Source: Bryobacterales bacterium
Lineage (GTDB): Bacteria; Acidobacteriota; Terriglobia; Bryobacterales; Bryobacteraceae
NCBI GenBank assembly: GCA_025462985.1
Contig: JAOAPP010000740.1
Span: 1 to 14,298 of the forward strand
Direction of reading: 5' to 3'
Length of the DNA: 14,298 nucleotides
A program made the position numbers and the translations under genes. Below the pieces are notes generated by a model. The model had not been told where the DNA came from, made no database searches, and saw nothing but the letters and a program-made list of their open reading frames with translations. Positions 1 to 7,712 of this stretch are shown piece by piece; within the stretch, counting starts at the first letter, position 1, and each line of letters starts with the position of its first letter.

Positions 1-860
1 CGTACCGGCTGCAGTTCGGTCTTATTGGAGGGCTTGGCTATAAAGGTCAGCAGATACTGATTCTGCAGCCTCGTCGAAAGGTCTTGAAGATATGGTACGA
101 ACGAGACGGGAGCGCTGAAGGTAGTGATGTAAGATTCACCGCCCGTTTCGTCCGAAAGTTGAGATAAGAAGTTCTGGCCATAAGTCACCCGCCACAGGTT
201 GTGACCGGCGTGGCCAGCGCTCGGGTTGTAAATGGTGTACACGACCACCCCAGCCCGCTGTGCATCTGCAATGCCCTTATTAACGTAGGGGTTGTCAGGC
301 GCGAGGCCGCCGCCCAGCGCCTCTATGCCGCTGCTGATCATCAGGACTTCCCGTCGCGCTCCGTTGGAGGAAGGCCACTTTTTCACCGCGTCTGAGAGCG
401 AATCGTACGGGCTGACGTCCGCCCCGGCGATGCCCATAGTGACCCGAATCGAATTTGCCGCTGCTGCGTGGTCCGCCGTGAACCCGTGCGCCATCGACGC
501 CATCCCATTCTGCATGTACGCAACCGCTACCTGCGTATTACCCGGCAATGAGTTGATCCACTTCTTGATGTCATTGATCTGAATGTCGAATGTGGATTGG
601 GACGAGTTGTCGATCAGCAGCATAAGCTGCAAAGCCGAGCCTTTCAGCGATCGAAATTCGGTGATTTGATTCTTCTGCTTTCCTTGTGAGACCTCGATAT
701 CCGCGGCCTCCACTGGCGGAATTTGCTTGCCGTGTTTCGCCTCTACCGTAACCACCATGCTGGCGCTACCCTGGCCCGCCGTATTCTGCGCTGACGCAAG
801 TGAGGCCAGCATCGACACGGCTCCGGCTGCCAGCGCCAGCCGCTTCCAATTTATTCTCAT
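1..860 (-). CDS. Secreted VWA-domain protein, acidobacterial VWFA-related type (3' end off the window)
   Basis: About 286 codons are visible and the gene runs off the left edge without a stop. The N-terminus is a classic Sec signal peptide: RINWKR, then a hydrophobic stretch, with likely cleavage after ASA at residue 24. A von Willebrand A fold follows: a beta strand LQLMLLID at about 77-84, then DNSSQS. The usual metal-site motif is DxSxS; here Asp84 and Ser86 fit but the fifth position is Gln88, so the site is partly degenerate. SPYDSLSDAV further on matches the usual (L)YDAL segment. The start is supported by GAGG eight bases upstream. It lies 15 bp after the last CgeB-like gene on the same strand, so it could be the operon tail, but proteins of this kind are numerous in Acidobacteriota and it may be unrelated. 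Role unknown; exported protein-protein or matrix binding is the usual guess. Confidence 0.82.
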   Translation of the reverse strand, partial: MRINWKRLALAAGAVSMLASLASAQNTAGQGSASMVVTVEAKHGKQIPPVEAADIEVSQGKQKNQITEFRSLKGSALQLMLLIDNSSQSTFDIQINDIKKWINSLPGNTQVAVAYMQNGMASMAHGFTADHAAAANSIRVTMGIAGADVSPYDSLSDAVKKWPSSNGARREVLMISSGIEALGGGLAPDNPYVNKGIADAQRAGVVVYTIYNPSAGHAGHNLWRVTYGQNFLSQLSDETGGESYITTFSAPVSFVPYLQDLSTRLQNQYLLTFIAKPSNKTELQPV

Positions 861-868
861 TTTGTAAA

Positions 869-872
869 CCTC
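869..872 (-). promoter_or_regulatory. Ribosome binding site of the VWA gene
   Basis: GAGG on the minus strand sits eight bases before the ATG at 860 and supports that start, which also places the signal peptide exactly at the N-terminus. Confidence 0.5.
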
Positions 873-875
873 AAT

Positions 876-2015
876 CTAGATCAGGGCGGCGGTTGGAGAT
901 CTGCGGAGTGATACTCTCGACCGTTTCTTCGCGTAACTCGCCAGCTCCAGAGATTTTGCTACCTGCGATTCAAACTCCTCGGCGCGAACTGCCGCAGTAT
1001 GGAACCGCAAAGTGCGCCTTCGAGCTTTGTCTGCGGTTTCGAGACGCTGCTCATCGGACATCTGTAGGTAGGACGTTACATCCTCGGGAGTGGATACCGG
1101 AATAATTTCCGTGTACGGCTCGAAAAAGTTGGACAGCCCCGCCCACCTGTCGGTCAGTATCGGCGTTCCGCAAGCCGCTGATTCAAATAACCGAACACTG
1201 GGAGAATATCCGGCCGCAACCATGTCCTGCCGCGTCAGGTTCAGAGCGAAGCGCTGGCTGTTGTAAAAAAAGCGATGCTGAGTTGCCGGAAGATGCTCAA
1301 TGCGATGAACGTTCGAGGGCCAGATCGTCTCGGGCGGATACTGTGGCCCGGCCACAGCGAACCTTTGCTCAGGCAGTCCTGCGGCAACCGACAGAAGAAG
1401 CCTTTCAAGTGCAGGCTGCCGGTCTCGCGCATAAGTACCGAGATACGCCAAGTCCCAGCTATTCTGTCCGTCTTCCGGGAAGTAAAGTGACGGGTCGACG
1501 GAGCAGTACAGCGGACGCGCACACGAGGACCCTAGCTGCTGCTCAATGTGATCCAGCAGCGGACCTCCCGTAAACGAGAAATAAACCTGATAACTGGGAA
1601 TCAGATCATAGGACAAGTACTCGCAGCGGCCCGCTTTGAGGTTTGCAAGTGTAACAGGCGTGTCGATATCGTAGAAGGCCGTACAGTTGCGGGCAATGGA
1701 GTTGACCCATTTCCCCACCGCAACGCCCTCGGGGACATAGGATCCCACTATGACCACATCGGCCTCGCGTATGGCAGCCGAATGGCGCTCTTTCAACTCG
1801 GCAAGGCTTTCGTACAGCGCAACTTTGCAATACGGTGTCTCAGTGAACTCCCGGTTCTCGGCGTACCAGGGCACATCCCGCTCGAGAAATGTGACGGAAT
1901 GTCCACGCTTGGCCAGCTCTTTCAGCAAGCCCCGATAGGTTGTCGCATGGCCGTTGCCCCATGTGGATGTGATCGTCAGACCCAGGAAGATACACCTCAG
2001 CTGGGGCTCCCTCAC
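876..2015 (-). CDS. CgeB-like glycosyltransferase (third of three in the tandem)
   Basis: 379 residues, the usual size for cytoplasmic CgeB-like (DUF3880-type) GT-B glycosyltransferases; the family is named after Bacillus spore maturation protein CgeB. The N-terminal half opens with strand CIFLGL and then STWGNGHATTYRGLLKEL (about 17-34), the glycine-rich acceptor-side loop and helix shared with the two neighbours. DIDTPVTL (117-124) and SVDPSLYFP (172-180) are conserved family landmarks. The C-terminal donor-side motif GYSPSVRLFESAACGTPILT spans about 269-288. The start codon is GTG, overlapping the upstream TGA as GTGA, with GGAG eight bases ahead. It is the third of three consecutive paralogues and the last glycosyltransferase of the operon. 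Donor and acceptor sugars cannot be read from the sequence. Confidence 0.88.
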   Translation of the reverse strand: MREPQLRCIFLGLTITSTWGNGHATTYRGLLKELAKRGHSVTFLERDVPWYAENREFTETPYCKVALYESLAELKERHSAAIREADVVIVGSYVPEGVAVGKWVNSIARNCTAFYDIDTPVTLANLKAGRCEYLSYDLIPSYQVYFSFTGGPLLDHIEQQLGSSCARPLYCSVDPSLYFPEDGQNSWDLAYLGTYARDRQPALERLLLSVAAGLPEQRFAVAGPQYPPETIWPSNVHRIEHLPATQHRFFYNSQRFALNLTRQDMVAAGYSPSVRLFESAACGTPILTDRWAGLSNFFEPYTEIIPVSTPEDVTSYLQMSDEQRLETADKARRRTLRFHTAAVRAEEFESQVAKSLELASYAKKRSRVSLRRSPTAALI

Positions 2016-3118
2016 GCTCGAAACTCCAGTGCTGCGGCATCCTTCGACAGATCCGTCGTCTCGCGCAGGATCGCGTCCACCAATGCGCCCCGCTGCTTGT
2101 AGGTATGCTCCATCAGGACTCTTTGCCGGGCAGCCCGTCCAATCGTGCGGGACTGTTCCGGAGTAATCTGCCGCGAGATTTGTGCGACTTCCTCGCCATT
2201 GCGCGCCACCAGCACTTCCCTTCCCGGCTGCAGAAACATCTCCAGCCCTTCCCAGGCATCCGTAATGAGGCAGGCCGCCGCGCCCGCCGCTTCAAAGACA
2301 CGCGTCGCCGGAGAAAATCCGTAGCGGGCCATGCTCTCACGGCTGATGTTCAGCACCGCGCGTGCCGAGCAGTTGAACGCATTGTGATCTGCCGTGTAGA
2401 CATGCCCCACATACGTGACATTCGGCGCTTTCGGCTTGTCGCCCCAACCGCTGCCTCCCAGAATGTAACGCTCGGCCGGAGCCAACGCCGCCGCCTTCAA
2501 AAAGAACTCCTCGACCCGTTCCTCGCGATCCGGCAAACGATTCCCGAGAAAGGACAGGTCGCCCGCAAAGCGCGGATCTGGATCCACTGGAAAATGCACG
2601 TCAGGATCGAACGCGTTGTAGATGGCCTCGCACCGTCGCGCTCGGAGCTCGCGGTACCTGTCCGTCACCGGTCTGCCGCCTCCATATGTCAGCACCAGGT
2701 CGTAGTTCGGCAGTGCATTGTGGAACGGATCGTTGCGATCGCCGGTCAACCGGTCGAGCGTTGCCGGTGCATCAACGTCCCAGAACACTCTGAGAGCGCC
2801 CGTCTGAACACTCGCAATTCGAGTCTCCAGCCATTGGTCGAGTACGCCAACCCCGCTCGCCTTCACCACTACGTCGGCCTCTGCGGAGTGACGCACGAAG
2901 CGCTCCACTTCTTCTGATGCGTTCGGGTTGTAGACGACGATGCGGGCCCAATCGGGATCTGGAATGTCGCGATGTTTCTGCCGGTCATAAGCATCCGGCT
3001 CATAGAACGTAATCTCGTACCCCAGGTTTGCCAGCGCCCGAAGCACGCCTCGATAGTAAGTGGCTGCACCGTTCCAATATGCGGACACCAGGCTTGAGCC
3101 CCAGAAAGCAATTTTCAT
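2012..3118 (-). CDS. CgeB-like glycosyltransferase (second of three)
   Basis: 368 residues with the same architecture as its neighbours. The N-terminal Rossmann half begins MKIAFWGSSL and has AYWNGAATYYRGVLRAL at about 13-29. DVDAPATLDRL (114-124) and TYGGGRP (144-150) lie in the inter-domain region, and AFDPDVHFPVD is at about 169-179. The donor-side segment RYGFSPATRVFEAAGAAACL spans about 265-284; the usual CG of 'ACGT' reads AA here. It overlaps the preceding gene as ATGA and the following gene as GTGA, implying re-initiation coupling. A strong GGAGG lies seven bases before the ATG. It is probably cytoplasmic and adds one sugar to the cassette's glycan; specificity is unknown. It is clearly paralogous to the other two but well diverged, so the triplication is not recent. 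Confidence 0.88.
   Translation of the reverse strand: MKIAFWGSSLVSAYWNGAATYYRGVLRALANLGYEITFYEPDAYDRQKHRDIPDPDWARIVVYNPNASEEVERFVRHSAEADVVVKASGVGVLDQWLETRIASVQTGALRVFWDVDAPATLDRLTGDRNDPFHNALPNYDLVLTYGGGRPVTDRYRELRARRCEAIYNAFDPDVHFPVDPDPRFAGDLSFLGNRLPDREERVEEFFLKAAALAPAERYILGGSGWGDKPKAPNVTYVGHVYTADHNAFNCSARAVLNISRESMARYGFSPATRVFEAAGAAACLITDAWEGLEMFLQPGREVLVARNGEEVAQISRQITPEQSRTIGRAARQRVLMEHTYKQRGALVDAILRETTDLSKDAAALEFRA
2024..2027 (-). promoter_or_regulatory. Ribosome binding site fixing a GTG start
   Basis: GGAG lies eight bases before the GTG at 2015 on the minus strand, inside the end of the preceding gene. It decides in favour of the GTG start, which also forms the GTGA overlap. Confidence 0.45.
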
Positions 3119-4257
3119 TGCCGCACCTCCGCCAGAACGTTGGCTTCCGCCCGTGTCCCATCGCCTTTCTCATCCTCGAAGATCTTCAACAGTTCGGTTA
3201 CTCTGTGTCCGCAGGTGTGCCGGTTTCGGATCGTCTCCAGCCCGTTTTCCGAAAGTGTAGCGGCCAGTTCGGAATCGTTTAAAACGTCCGCCAAGTGCCT
3301 CCCCATCTGGTTGCCATCGCGCGCCATCAGGAAATCCTGCCCGACACGAAACAACCCCTCTGTGTCTAGCCATGGCGCCGATACCATTGGAATGCCGCAC
3401 GCCAGTGCTTCGAATGGCCTGATTGTGGGAATGCCGGCAAGCTGCTGCACATAGGGCCGGCGCGGAACGTGAACAGTCGCTCGGAACTGCGCAAACACCT
3501 CGGGTGCCCGGAAATTCGGCAGCCATCCCCGGTACTCAATTCCCGCCGAGCTGAGCTCTTCAAGCGCCGATTCCGGATACCGCACCCCGTGCACACGGGC
3601 TTTCCAGCCGCCCCGACGCACAGGCTCAATCAGGAATTCGCGAAGCTCCTCGGAACGCTCCTCGTCTCCCCAATTGCCAATCCACACGATATCTCCAGCG
3701 TCCGACAACCGTTGGCGTGGATAAAAGACTCTGGTATCCGCAGCCTCATGCCAGATATGGACCCGCTTGCCCCAGCCAAGCTTCTCGTAAGCCCGAGCGA
3801 GCGACGCTCCATAGGCGAGCACGCCATCATAATCGCCCAACTCGAATCTGGCCATTTCGCGCGGAGCCGTAATCGCCCGGTGATGCGTGTCGTGGAACAA
3901 GGCGCGCAGCCGTGCATTCGTCCGTCGCAACTGCCCGATCTGGGCGACCAGAGCCGGCTCATTCCACTCGTGAACCAGAACAAGGTCGACTCCGTCAAGC
4001 GCTTCCGAAACGTCGAAGCTCTTCGAATCGTACAGGTGGCTCTTCAGGTTCGGGAACGTTTGGGAGAAAGCCTCCACCGCTTCGTTCCCGTGGTCGCGAA
4101 GCAGATTCTGCGTGCTCCAGTTTCCCTCCGGCTCATAGACTTCGACCCTATGTCCTCTCGCCTGCAACTCTGCAACGACACCGCGCAGGAAATGCGCATT
4201 CCCGTGATTCCAGTCGGAAACCAGGGAATGATAGAACATCGCGACGCGCAGACTCAT
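3115..4257 (-). CDS. CgeB-like glycosyltransferase (first of three)
   Basis: 380 residues. The N-terminal half begins with LRVAMFYHSLVSDWNHGN (about 3-20) followed by AHFLRGVVAELQARGHRVEV, aligning by eye with the corresponding loops of the two downstream paralogues. FHDTHHRAIT (121-130) replaces the DVDAPATL-type segment of the other copies. EAADTRVFYP (171-180) matches their DPxxxFP element. The C-terminal donor segment IPTIRPFEALACGIPMVSAP is at about 276-295, with the conserved Phe-Glu-Ala followed by Cys-Gly. It starts inside the stop of the GT4 gene (ATGA) and ends in an ATGA overlap with the next gene. GGAAGG precedes the ATG. It is the most divergent of the three, suggesting a different acceptor or donor. 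Annotated as a family member only. Confidence 0.87.
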   Translation of the reverse strand: MSLRVAMFYHSLVSDWNHGNAHFLRGVVAELQARGHRVEVYEPEGNWSTQNLLRDHGNEAVEAFSQTFPNLKSHLYDSKSFDVSEALDGVDLVLVHEWNEPALVAQIGQLRRTNARLRALFHDTHHRAITAPREMARFELGDYDGVLAYGASLARAYEKLGWGKRVHIWHEAADTRVFYPRQRLSDAGDIVWIGNWGDEERSEELREFLIEPVRRGGWKARVHGVRYPESALEELSSAGIEYRGWLPNFRAPEVFAQFRATVHVPRRPYVQQLAGIPTIRPFEALACGIPMVSAPWLDTEGLFRVGQDFLMARDGNQMGRHLADVLNDSELAATLSENGLETIRNRHTCGHRVTELLKIFEDEKGDGTRAEANVLAEVRQ

Positions 4258-5375
4258 GCAGCCTTCCCATCCTTGGCTTGCGTGCTGAGAAGGGAACCAT
4301 AAAGGTCCAGATAACCGGTGAGCATCGCTGCAGAGCTATAGCGTTGCGCCCGCTTGGCCCCTAAGTCGGCCAGTCTGCGGCGGCGTGTGAAATCACGGCA
4401 GAGTTCATTCATCTCGAATTTCCAGAGATCCGGGTCGCGAGGGTCGAGGAAAACAGCAGCTCCGTCCCACAGTTCCCGAAGGCTCGGAATGTTGGACAGC
4501 ACCAGACAGCATCGCGAACGGGCAGCTTCGAGCACAGAAAGTCCGAAGGGCTCATAAAGAGCCGGGTGCGCGAAGATACTCGCATGCCGAAGTTGTTCGA
4601 CAAGCTGAAAGTGAGGAATTGGGCCAAGCCGCTGAAGGCCATCCGACGGCTTACACCCGCCATCCGGGCCGCGCTCCGCGCCAGCGATCCGAACCTGCCA
4701 GTCCAGCCGCGGCGCAATTGCAGCCAGTAAGCCGAAGTTTTTCGCCTCATCCCAAACCCTGCCGGCCGCTAGAATGAAGGGCTCCTTCTGCATTCCGGCG
4801 TGATCCGGAACTCGAGTGGAGTTGTGAATTACTCGGGTCTTTTGTGCTGGAATCCCATACTCCTCGCTCAAACTGCGTCCCATAGCGGCCGAGGGAACAA
4901 CGACTGAATTGGTGGCGTCGAGCCCCGTCCTCACCCGACGAGTGTACTCATCCCACTCCGGACCCGGATCACAGCCCTTCACCGCCGCCCACCAGGAGCG
5001 CACACACGAGTGTCCGACCGTCACAACGGGACGCTCCCAAGGAAGCGCCGCTTGACTGAATCCGTTGAGATGGATCAGATCTGCGCTAAAACTCTGCTGC
5101 TGATCCAGCAACCACTTGCCCGATTCATCCACGTCTGGCCAAGGATTTTCCATCCACTCCAGCGCATAGTCGCCATGGACAGTTGCAAGCCCTGGGACTG
5201 ATTCGATAGCTCCGAGTTGCCCGCTCGACGGCGTCGGTCCCAGCGTCGCAAGCAGCACCTCGACTCCACTCTTTGCTAGGTCCGTGCAAAGATCGACAGC
5301 ATATTGCCAGACTCCACCGACAGCGTCGGCAGTCATCAGGATCTTGCGTGGCAATTCCGGATCGTCACCGGGCAT
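4254..5375 (-). CDS. GT4-family glycosyltransferase
   Basis: 373 residues, standard for retaining GT-B enzymes of CAZy family GT4. The N-terminal domain starts RKILMTADAVGGVWQYAVDL (10-29), the glycine-rich loop after strand 1. VVTVGHSC (117-124) and VVPSAAMGRSLSEEYG (159-174) follow. The C-terminal domain begins FILAAGRVWDEAKN (200-213) and carries the EX7E motif EPFGLSVLE (Glu275, Glu283), which contacts the nucleotide sugar. The frame stays open upstream to 5597, but I chose the ATG at 5375: the conserved fold begins right after it, and the extension would lie inside the radical SAM gene and looks unlike protein. This leaves an 11-bp overlap with that gene and an ATGA overlap with the next. 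It lacks a membrane segment and probably adds a hexose-like residue; specificity is unknown. Confidence 0.9.
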   Translation of the reverse strand: MPGDDPELPRKILMTADAVGGVWQYAVDLCTDLAKSGVEVLLATLGPTPSSGQLGAIESVPGLATVHGDYALEWMENPWPDVDESGKWLLDQQQSFSADLIHLNGFSQAALPWERPVVTVGHSCVRSWWAAVKGCDPGPEWDEYTRRVRTGLDATNSVVVPSAAMGRSLSEEYGIPAQKTRVIHNSTRVPDHAGMQKEPFILAAGRVWDEAKNFGLLAAIAPRLDWQVRIAGAERGPDGGCKPSDGLQRLGPIPHFQLVEQLRHASIFAHPALYEPFGLSVLEAARSRCCLVLSNIPSLRELWDGAAVFLDPRDPDLWKFEMNELCRDFTRRRRLADLGAKRAQRYSSAAMLTGYLDLYGSLLSTQAKDGKAA

Positions 5376-6651
5376 TGGAGCTGAGTTCCAGTTCAACAAG
5401 CGGCTGCGGCCGCTGTTCCTGTATGTCGCTGAAAGAATCGAAGCCGTGAAGATAAGCCTCGTGAGCTCTCTCCCAGGCGAAGTCGTCGGCCGGACCCCAT
5501 CTGCGCGTGTAGTCGGGCGACCCAGGGTAGGGGAATAATGGCACCGGCTTGTTAGCCCAGACGCCGTGCACTTCCAGTTTCTGGCGCCAAGCCTCAACCG
5601 CCTCAGTATCGTCCTCGGTCATCGCGAGAAGATTCGCTTGCACGAATGGGATGTGCTGCTTAGCAAAAAGAAGACGGTCGGTTAGTTCATCGGTCGTCAT
5701 CTTGCATTTTTTGTCCAGGAAGGCGCGACCTTCCTCCGTAATGCTCTCCACCCCGGCTTCGATGGACACGCATCCGGCGCGAGCGAGCGCCCGAATCGCA
5801 TCTTCGTTCCATAAGTCAATGCGAGTTTGGATGCCCATCTTCAGAGTTCTCTCACCCAGACCGGCCAGCACGGCGCCGTCGGGCAGAAAAATCTCGTCAA
5901 TGAAATAGATGTACTCGACCCCTTGCCTGAGAAACCCGTCTACTTCTTCCAAAACAGTGCTTACGGGGCGCTTGCGATAGCTGTTTCGGAAGTTATCCTT
6001 GGCGCAGAAGGTGCAGTGGTACGGGCAACCCCGGGAGGCTTCCATCTCCGCGCCCGGTCCCTGTGGCTCCGCTTCAAAGCGATGATGATGATGCTTATGC
6101 CGCGTGATGCTTTCGTCAGGCCAGTGCAGGGCCGGCAACTGCTTCATATCCGCCGCGCGATTGGGGCCGCGCGCAACGTATTTATCACCTTCGAAATACG
6201 CCACTGACGGAGCAGTCGTGAGATCTGCAGCCAGGAGGGGAAGAATCTCTTCGCACTCGCCCAGTACCACCACATCCGCGCCGGTTTTCTTCAGAGTGGC
6301 TCGCGGCGTAGTGGACGCATGTGGGCCTACTACGATAAGTTGCTTCGTAAATGGCCGCACATCGAGACAGACCTGTTGCGGCACGCGCAGTTCAGGAGGC
6401 GCGCACCGCCAGAAAAGATAGCTCGGAGCAGTCGTTACAACCGTGACGTCCGGCTTCCAGGCAGCAACTCGGTCAATCACCGCGCGGTGGCTGAGCCCCC
6501 CGAGCTGTCCATCGATGATTTCGACCTCATGGCCGGCCCGTTCCAGCAGCGCTTTGGAATAGCCGTACTCCAGCGGTAGATGCGGCTCGCGGCATCCGAA
6601 ATAAATGCTGCCTTCAAAATTCCAGAATGGATTCACTAGGGCGAAACGCAT
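5365..6651 (-). CDS. B12-binding radical SAM enzyme of a glycan cassette
   Basis: 428 residues. Residues 1-140 form a Rossmann-like B12-binding domain (FALVNPFW at the start, then LPLEYGYSKALLERAGHEVE, and VVGPHAS at 107-113), of the type lacking an obvious DxHxxG. Next comes a histidine-rich linker RHKHHHHRF (184-192). The radical SAM core carries ASRGCPYHCTFCAKDN with CxxxCxxC cysteines 209, 213 and 216 for the 4Fe-4S cluster. IEAGVES (297-303) is a typical core strand. The ATG at 6651 overlaps the upstream stop as TGATG; a TTG one codon earlier is possible but less likely. B12-dependent radical SAM enzymes often C-methylate unreactive carbons or rearrange rings; acting on a sugar or glycan intermediate is inferred from the neighbours. 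It resembles the group I recall as TIGR04295 (unchecked). Confidence 0.9.
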   Translation of the reverse strand: MRFALVNPFWNFEGSIYFGCREPHLPLEYGYSKALLERAGHEVEIIDGQLGGLSHRAVIDRVAAWKPDVTVVTTAPSYLFWRCAPPELRVPQQVCLDVRPFTKQLIVVGPHASTTPRATLKKTGADVVVLGECEEILPLLAADLTTAPSVAYFEGDKYVARGPNRAADMKQLPALHWPDESITRHKHHHHRFEAEPQGPGAEMEASRGCPYHCTFCAKDNFRNSYRKRPVSTVLEEVDGFLRQGVEYIYFIDEIFLPDGAVLAGLGERTLKMGIQTRIDLWNEDAIRALARAGCVSIEAGVESITEEGRAFLDKKCKMTTDELTDRLLFAKQHIPFVQANLLAMTEDDTEAVEAWRQKLEVHGVWANKPVPLFPYPGSPDYTRRWGPADDFAWERAHEAYLHGFDSFSDIQEQRPQPLVELELSSNAR

Positions 6652-7712
6652 CAAGCCACCTGCACCGCCGTTTGTTCCACCAGCGAGGGTCTTTCGAGAT
6701 ACCAGTGATGAAGCCTCCGCAAGCCTTCGCGGATGCCAATCTTTGGCGACCAGCCCAGGACCTCACGCGCTCGCGTGGTATCCGCCACAAACCACCGCTG
6801 GTCCGCCAATCTTTCCGGACCCCACTCAATCTCCACCTGAATGTTCGTCAGCCCCCGCATCTCCGCAATCAAAGCGAGCAGGCTAGTGCTGTTGGCGACG
6901 CCTCCGCCCACATTGAATGCCTTACCCGCTGCGGCATTCATGTTCCCAAGCGCCAGTTGCATTGCGCGCACAAGATCATCCACAAACAGCAGGTCGCGCA
7001 CCTGTTTCCCATCGCCGAAGATCGTGATCGGCTCACCCTTCAGAGCCTGCCGGAGAAAATGAGCCACCCAGCCTTGATCCTCCGATCCAAGCTGATAAGT
7101 GCCATAGATACAGCTCATGCGAAACACGCAAGCCGCCAGATTATACGAGTGAGCGTAATCGAGCACATATTGATCCGCCGCGCCTTTAGAACAGCCGTAT
7201 GGCGACAAAAATTCCAGCGGCTGACTTTCTCCGATCCCACTCTGCGCCAGCGCAACATCGTTTGGTTCATGCCGCCCATTGCGCTCACAAACGGAAACGG
7301 ATTGGAGCCTTCCATACACCTTGTTTGTGGATGTGAAGAGCACGGGACAGCTCGGATTCACCTGCCGAATTGCTTCAAGCACATGAAGCGTACCGGTCAG
7401 ATTGGTTTCCATGTCGCTGATGGGATCGTCCAGGCTGGTGGTTACCGCAACCTGGGCAGCGAGATGATAGACCGCGCTTGCATTTTCGACGGCCCTTTGC
7501 ACCTGAGTGCGATCGCGAGTGTCGCCCTGGGTGAAGCGAACGCGATCCGGGTACGCCTCCTGCAACTCCGCCACATTCTTTTCCACTCCGGGCCGGCTCA
7601 AGTTATCGAACACATGAACAGATTGGCCTTGGGCTAAACAGCCTTTCGCAACATTTGTCCCGATGAAACCGGCTCCTCCAGTTATCAAGACGGTTTCCAC
7701 TGGCCGCCTCAT
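6651..7712 (-). CDS. NAD-dependent sugar epimerase, CDP-paratose 2-epimerase-like (extended SDR)
   Basis: 353 residues, an extended short-chain dehydrogenase. The nucleotide-binding motif TGGAGFIG is at 11-18. HLAAQVAVTTSLDDP (83-97) and FTSTNKVYG (126-134) hold the active-site Ser/Thr region. The catalytic YxxxK is Tyr172-Gly-Cys-Ser-Lys176. STNKVYG, MSCIYG (199-204) and the DQGWVAHF stretch (212-219) are hallmarks of CDP-paratose/CDP-tyvelose 2-epimerases; GDGKQVRDLLFVDDL (233-247) is the usual substrate-side element. A substrate related to CDP-3,6-dideoxyhexose or another nucleotide sugar is therefore plausible, but no CDP-dideoxysugar synthesis genes are in the window, so the true donor may differ. 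The ATG overlaps the previous stop as TAATG, and its own TGA overlaps the radical SAM ATG. Family assignment is firm, substrate weak. Confidence 0.88.
   Translation of the reverse strand: MRRPVETVLITGGAGFIGTNVAKGCLAQGQSVHVFDNLSRPGVEKNVAELQEAYPDRVRFTQGDTRDRTQVQRAVENASAVYHLAAQVAVTTSLDDPISDMETNLTGTLHVLEAIRQVNPSCPVLFTSTNKVYGRLQSVSVCERNGRHEPNDVALAQSGIGESQPLEFLSPYGCSKGAADQYVLDYAHSYNLAACVFRMSCIYGTYQLGSEDQGWVAHFLRQALKGEPITIFGDGKQVRDLLFVDDLVRAMQLALGNMNAAAGKAFNVGGGVANSTSLLALIAEMRGLTNIQVEIEWGPERLADQRWFVADTTRAREVLGWSPKIGIREGLRRLHHWYLERPSLVEQTAVQVA

Noticed and set aside
5376..5597. N-terminal extension of the GT4 frame by 74 codons
   Set aside because: Lies wholly within the radical SAM gene in another frame, has no glycosyltransferase character, and the conserved fold starts just after the ATG at 5375.
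6627..7637. A 336-codon plus-strand open frame
   Set aside because: Antisense shadow of the CDP-paratose epimerase-like gene, whose strand carries all SDR motifs; the shadow shows none. Similar plus-strand shadows at 2105-2917, 3469-4302 and 13219-13989 were dropped for the same reason.
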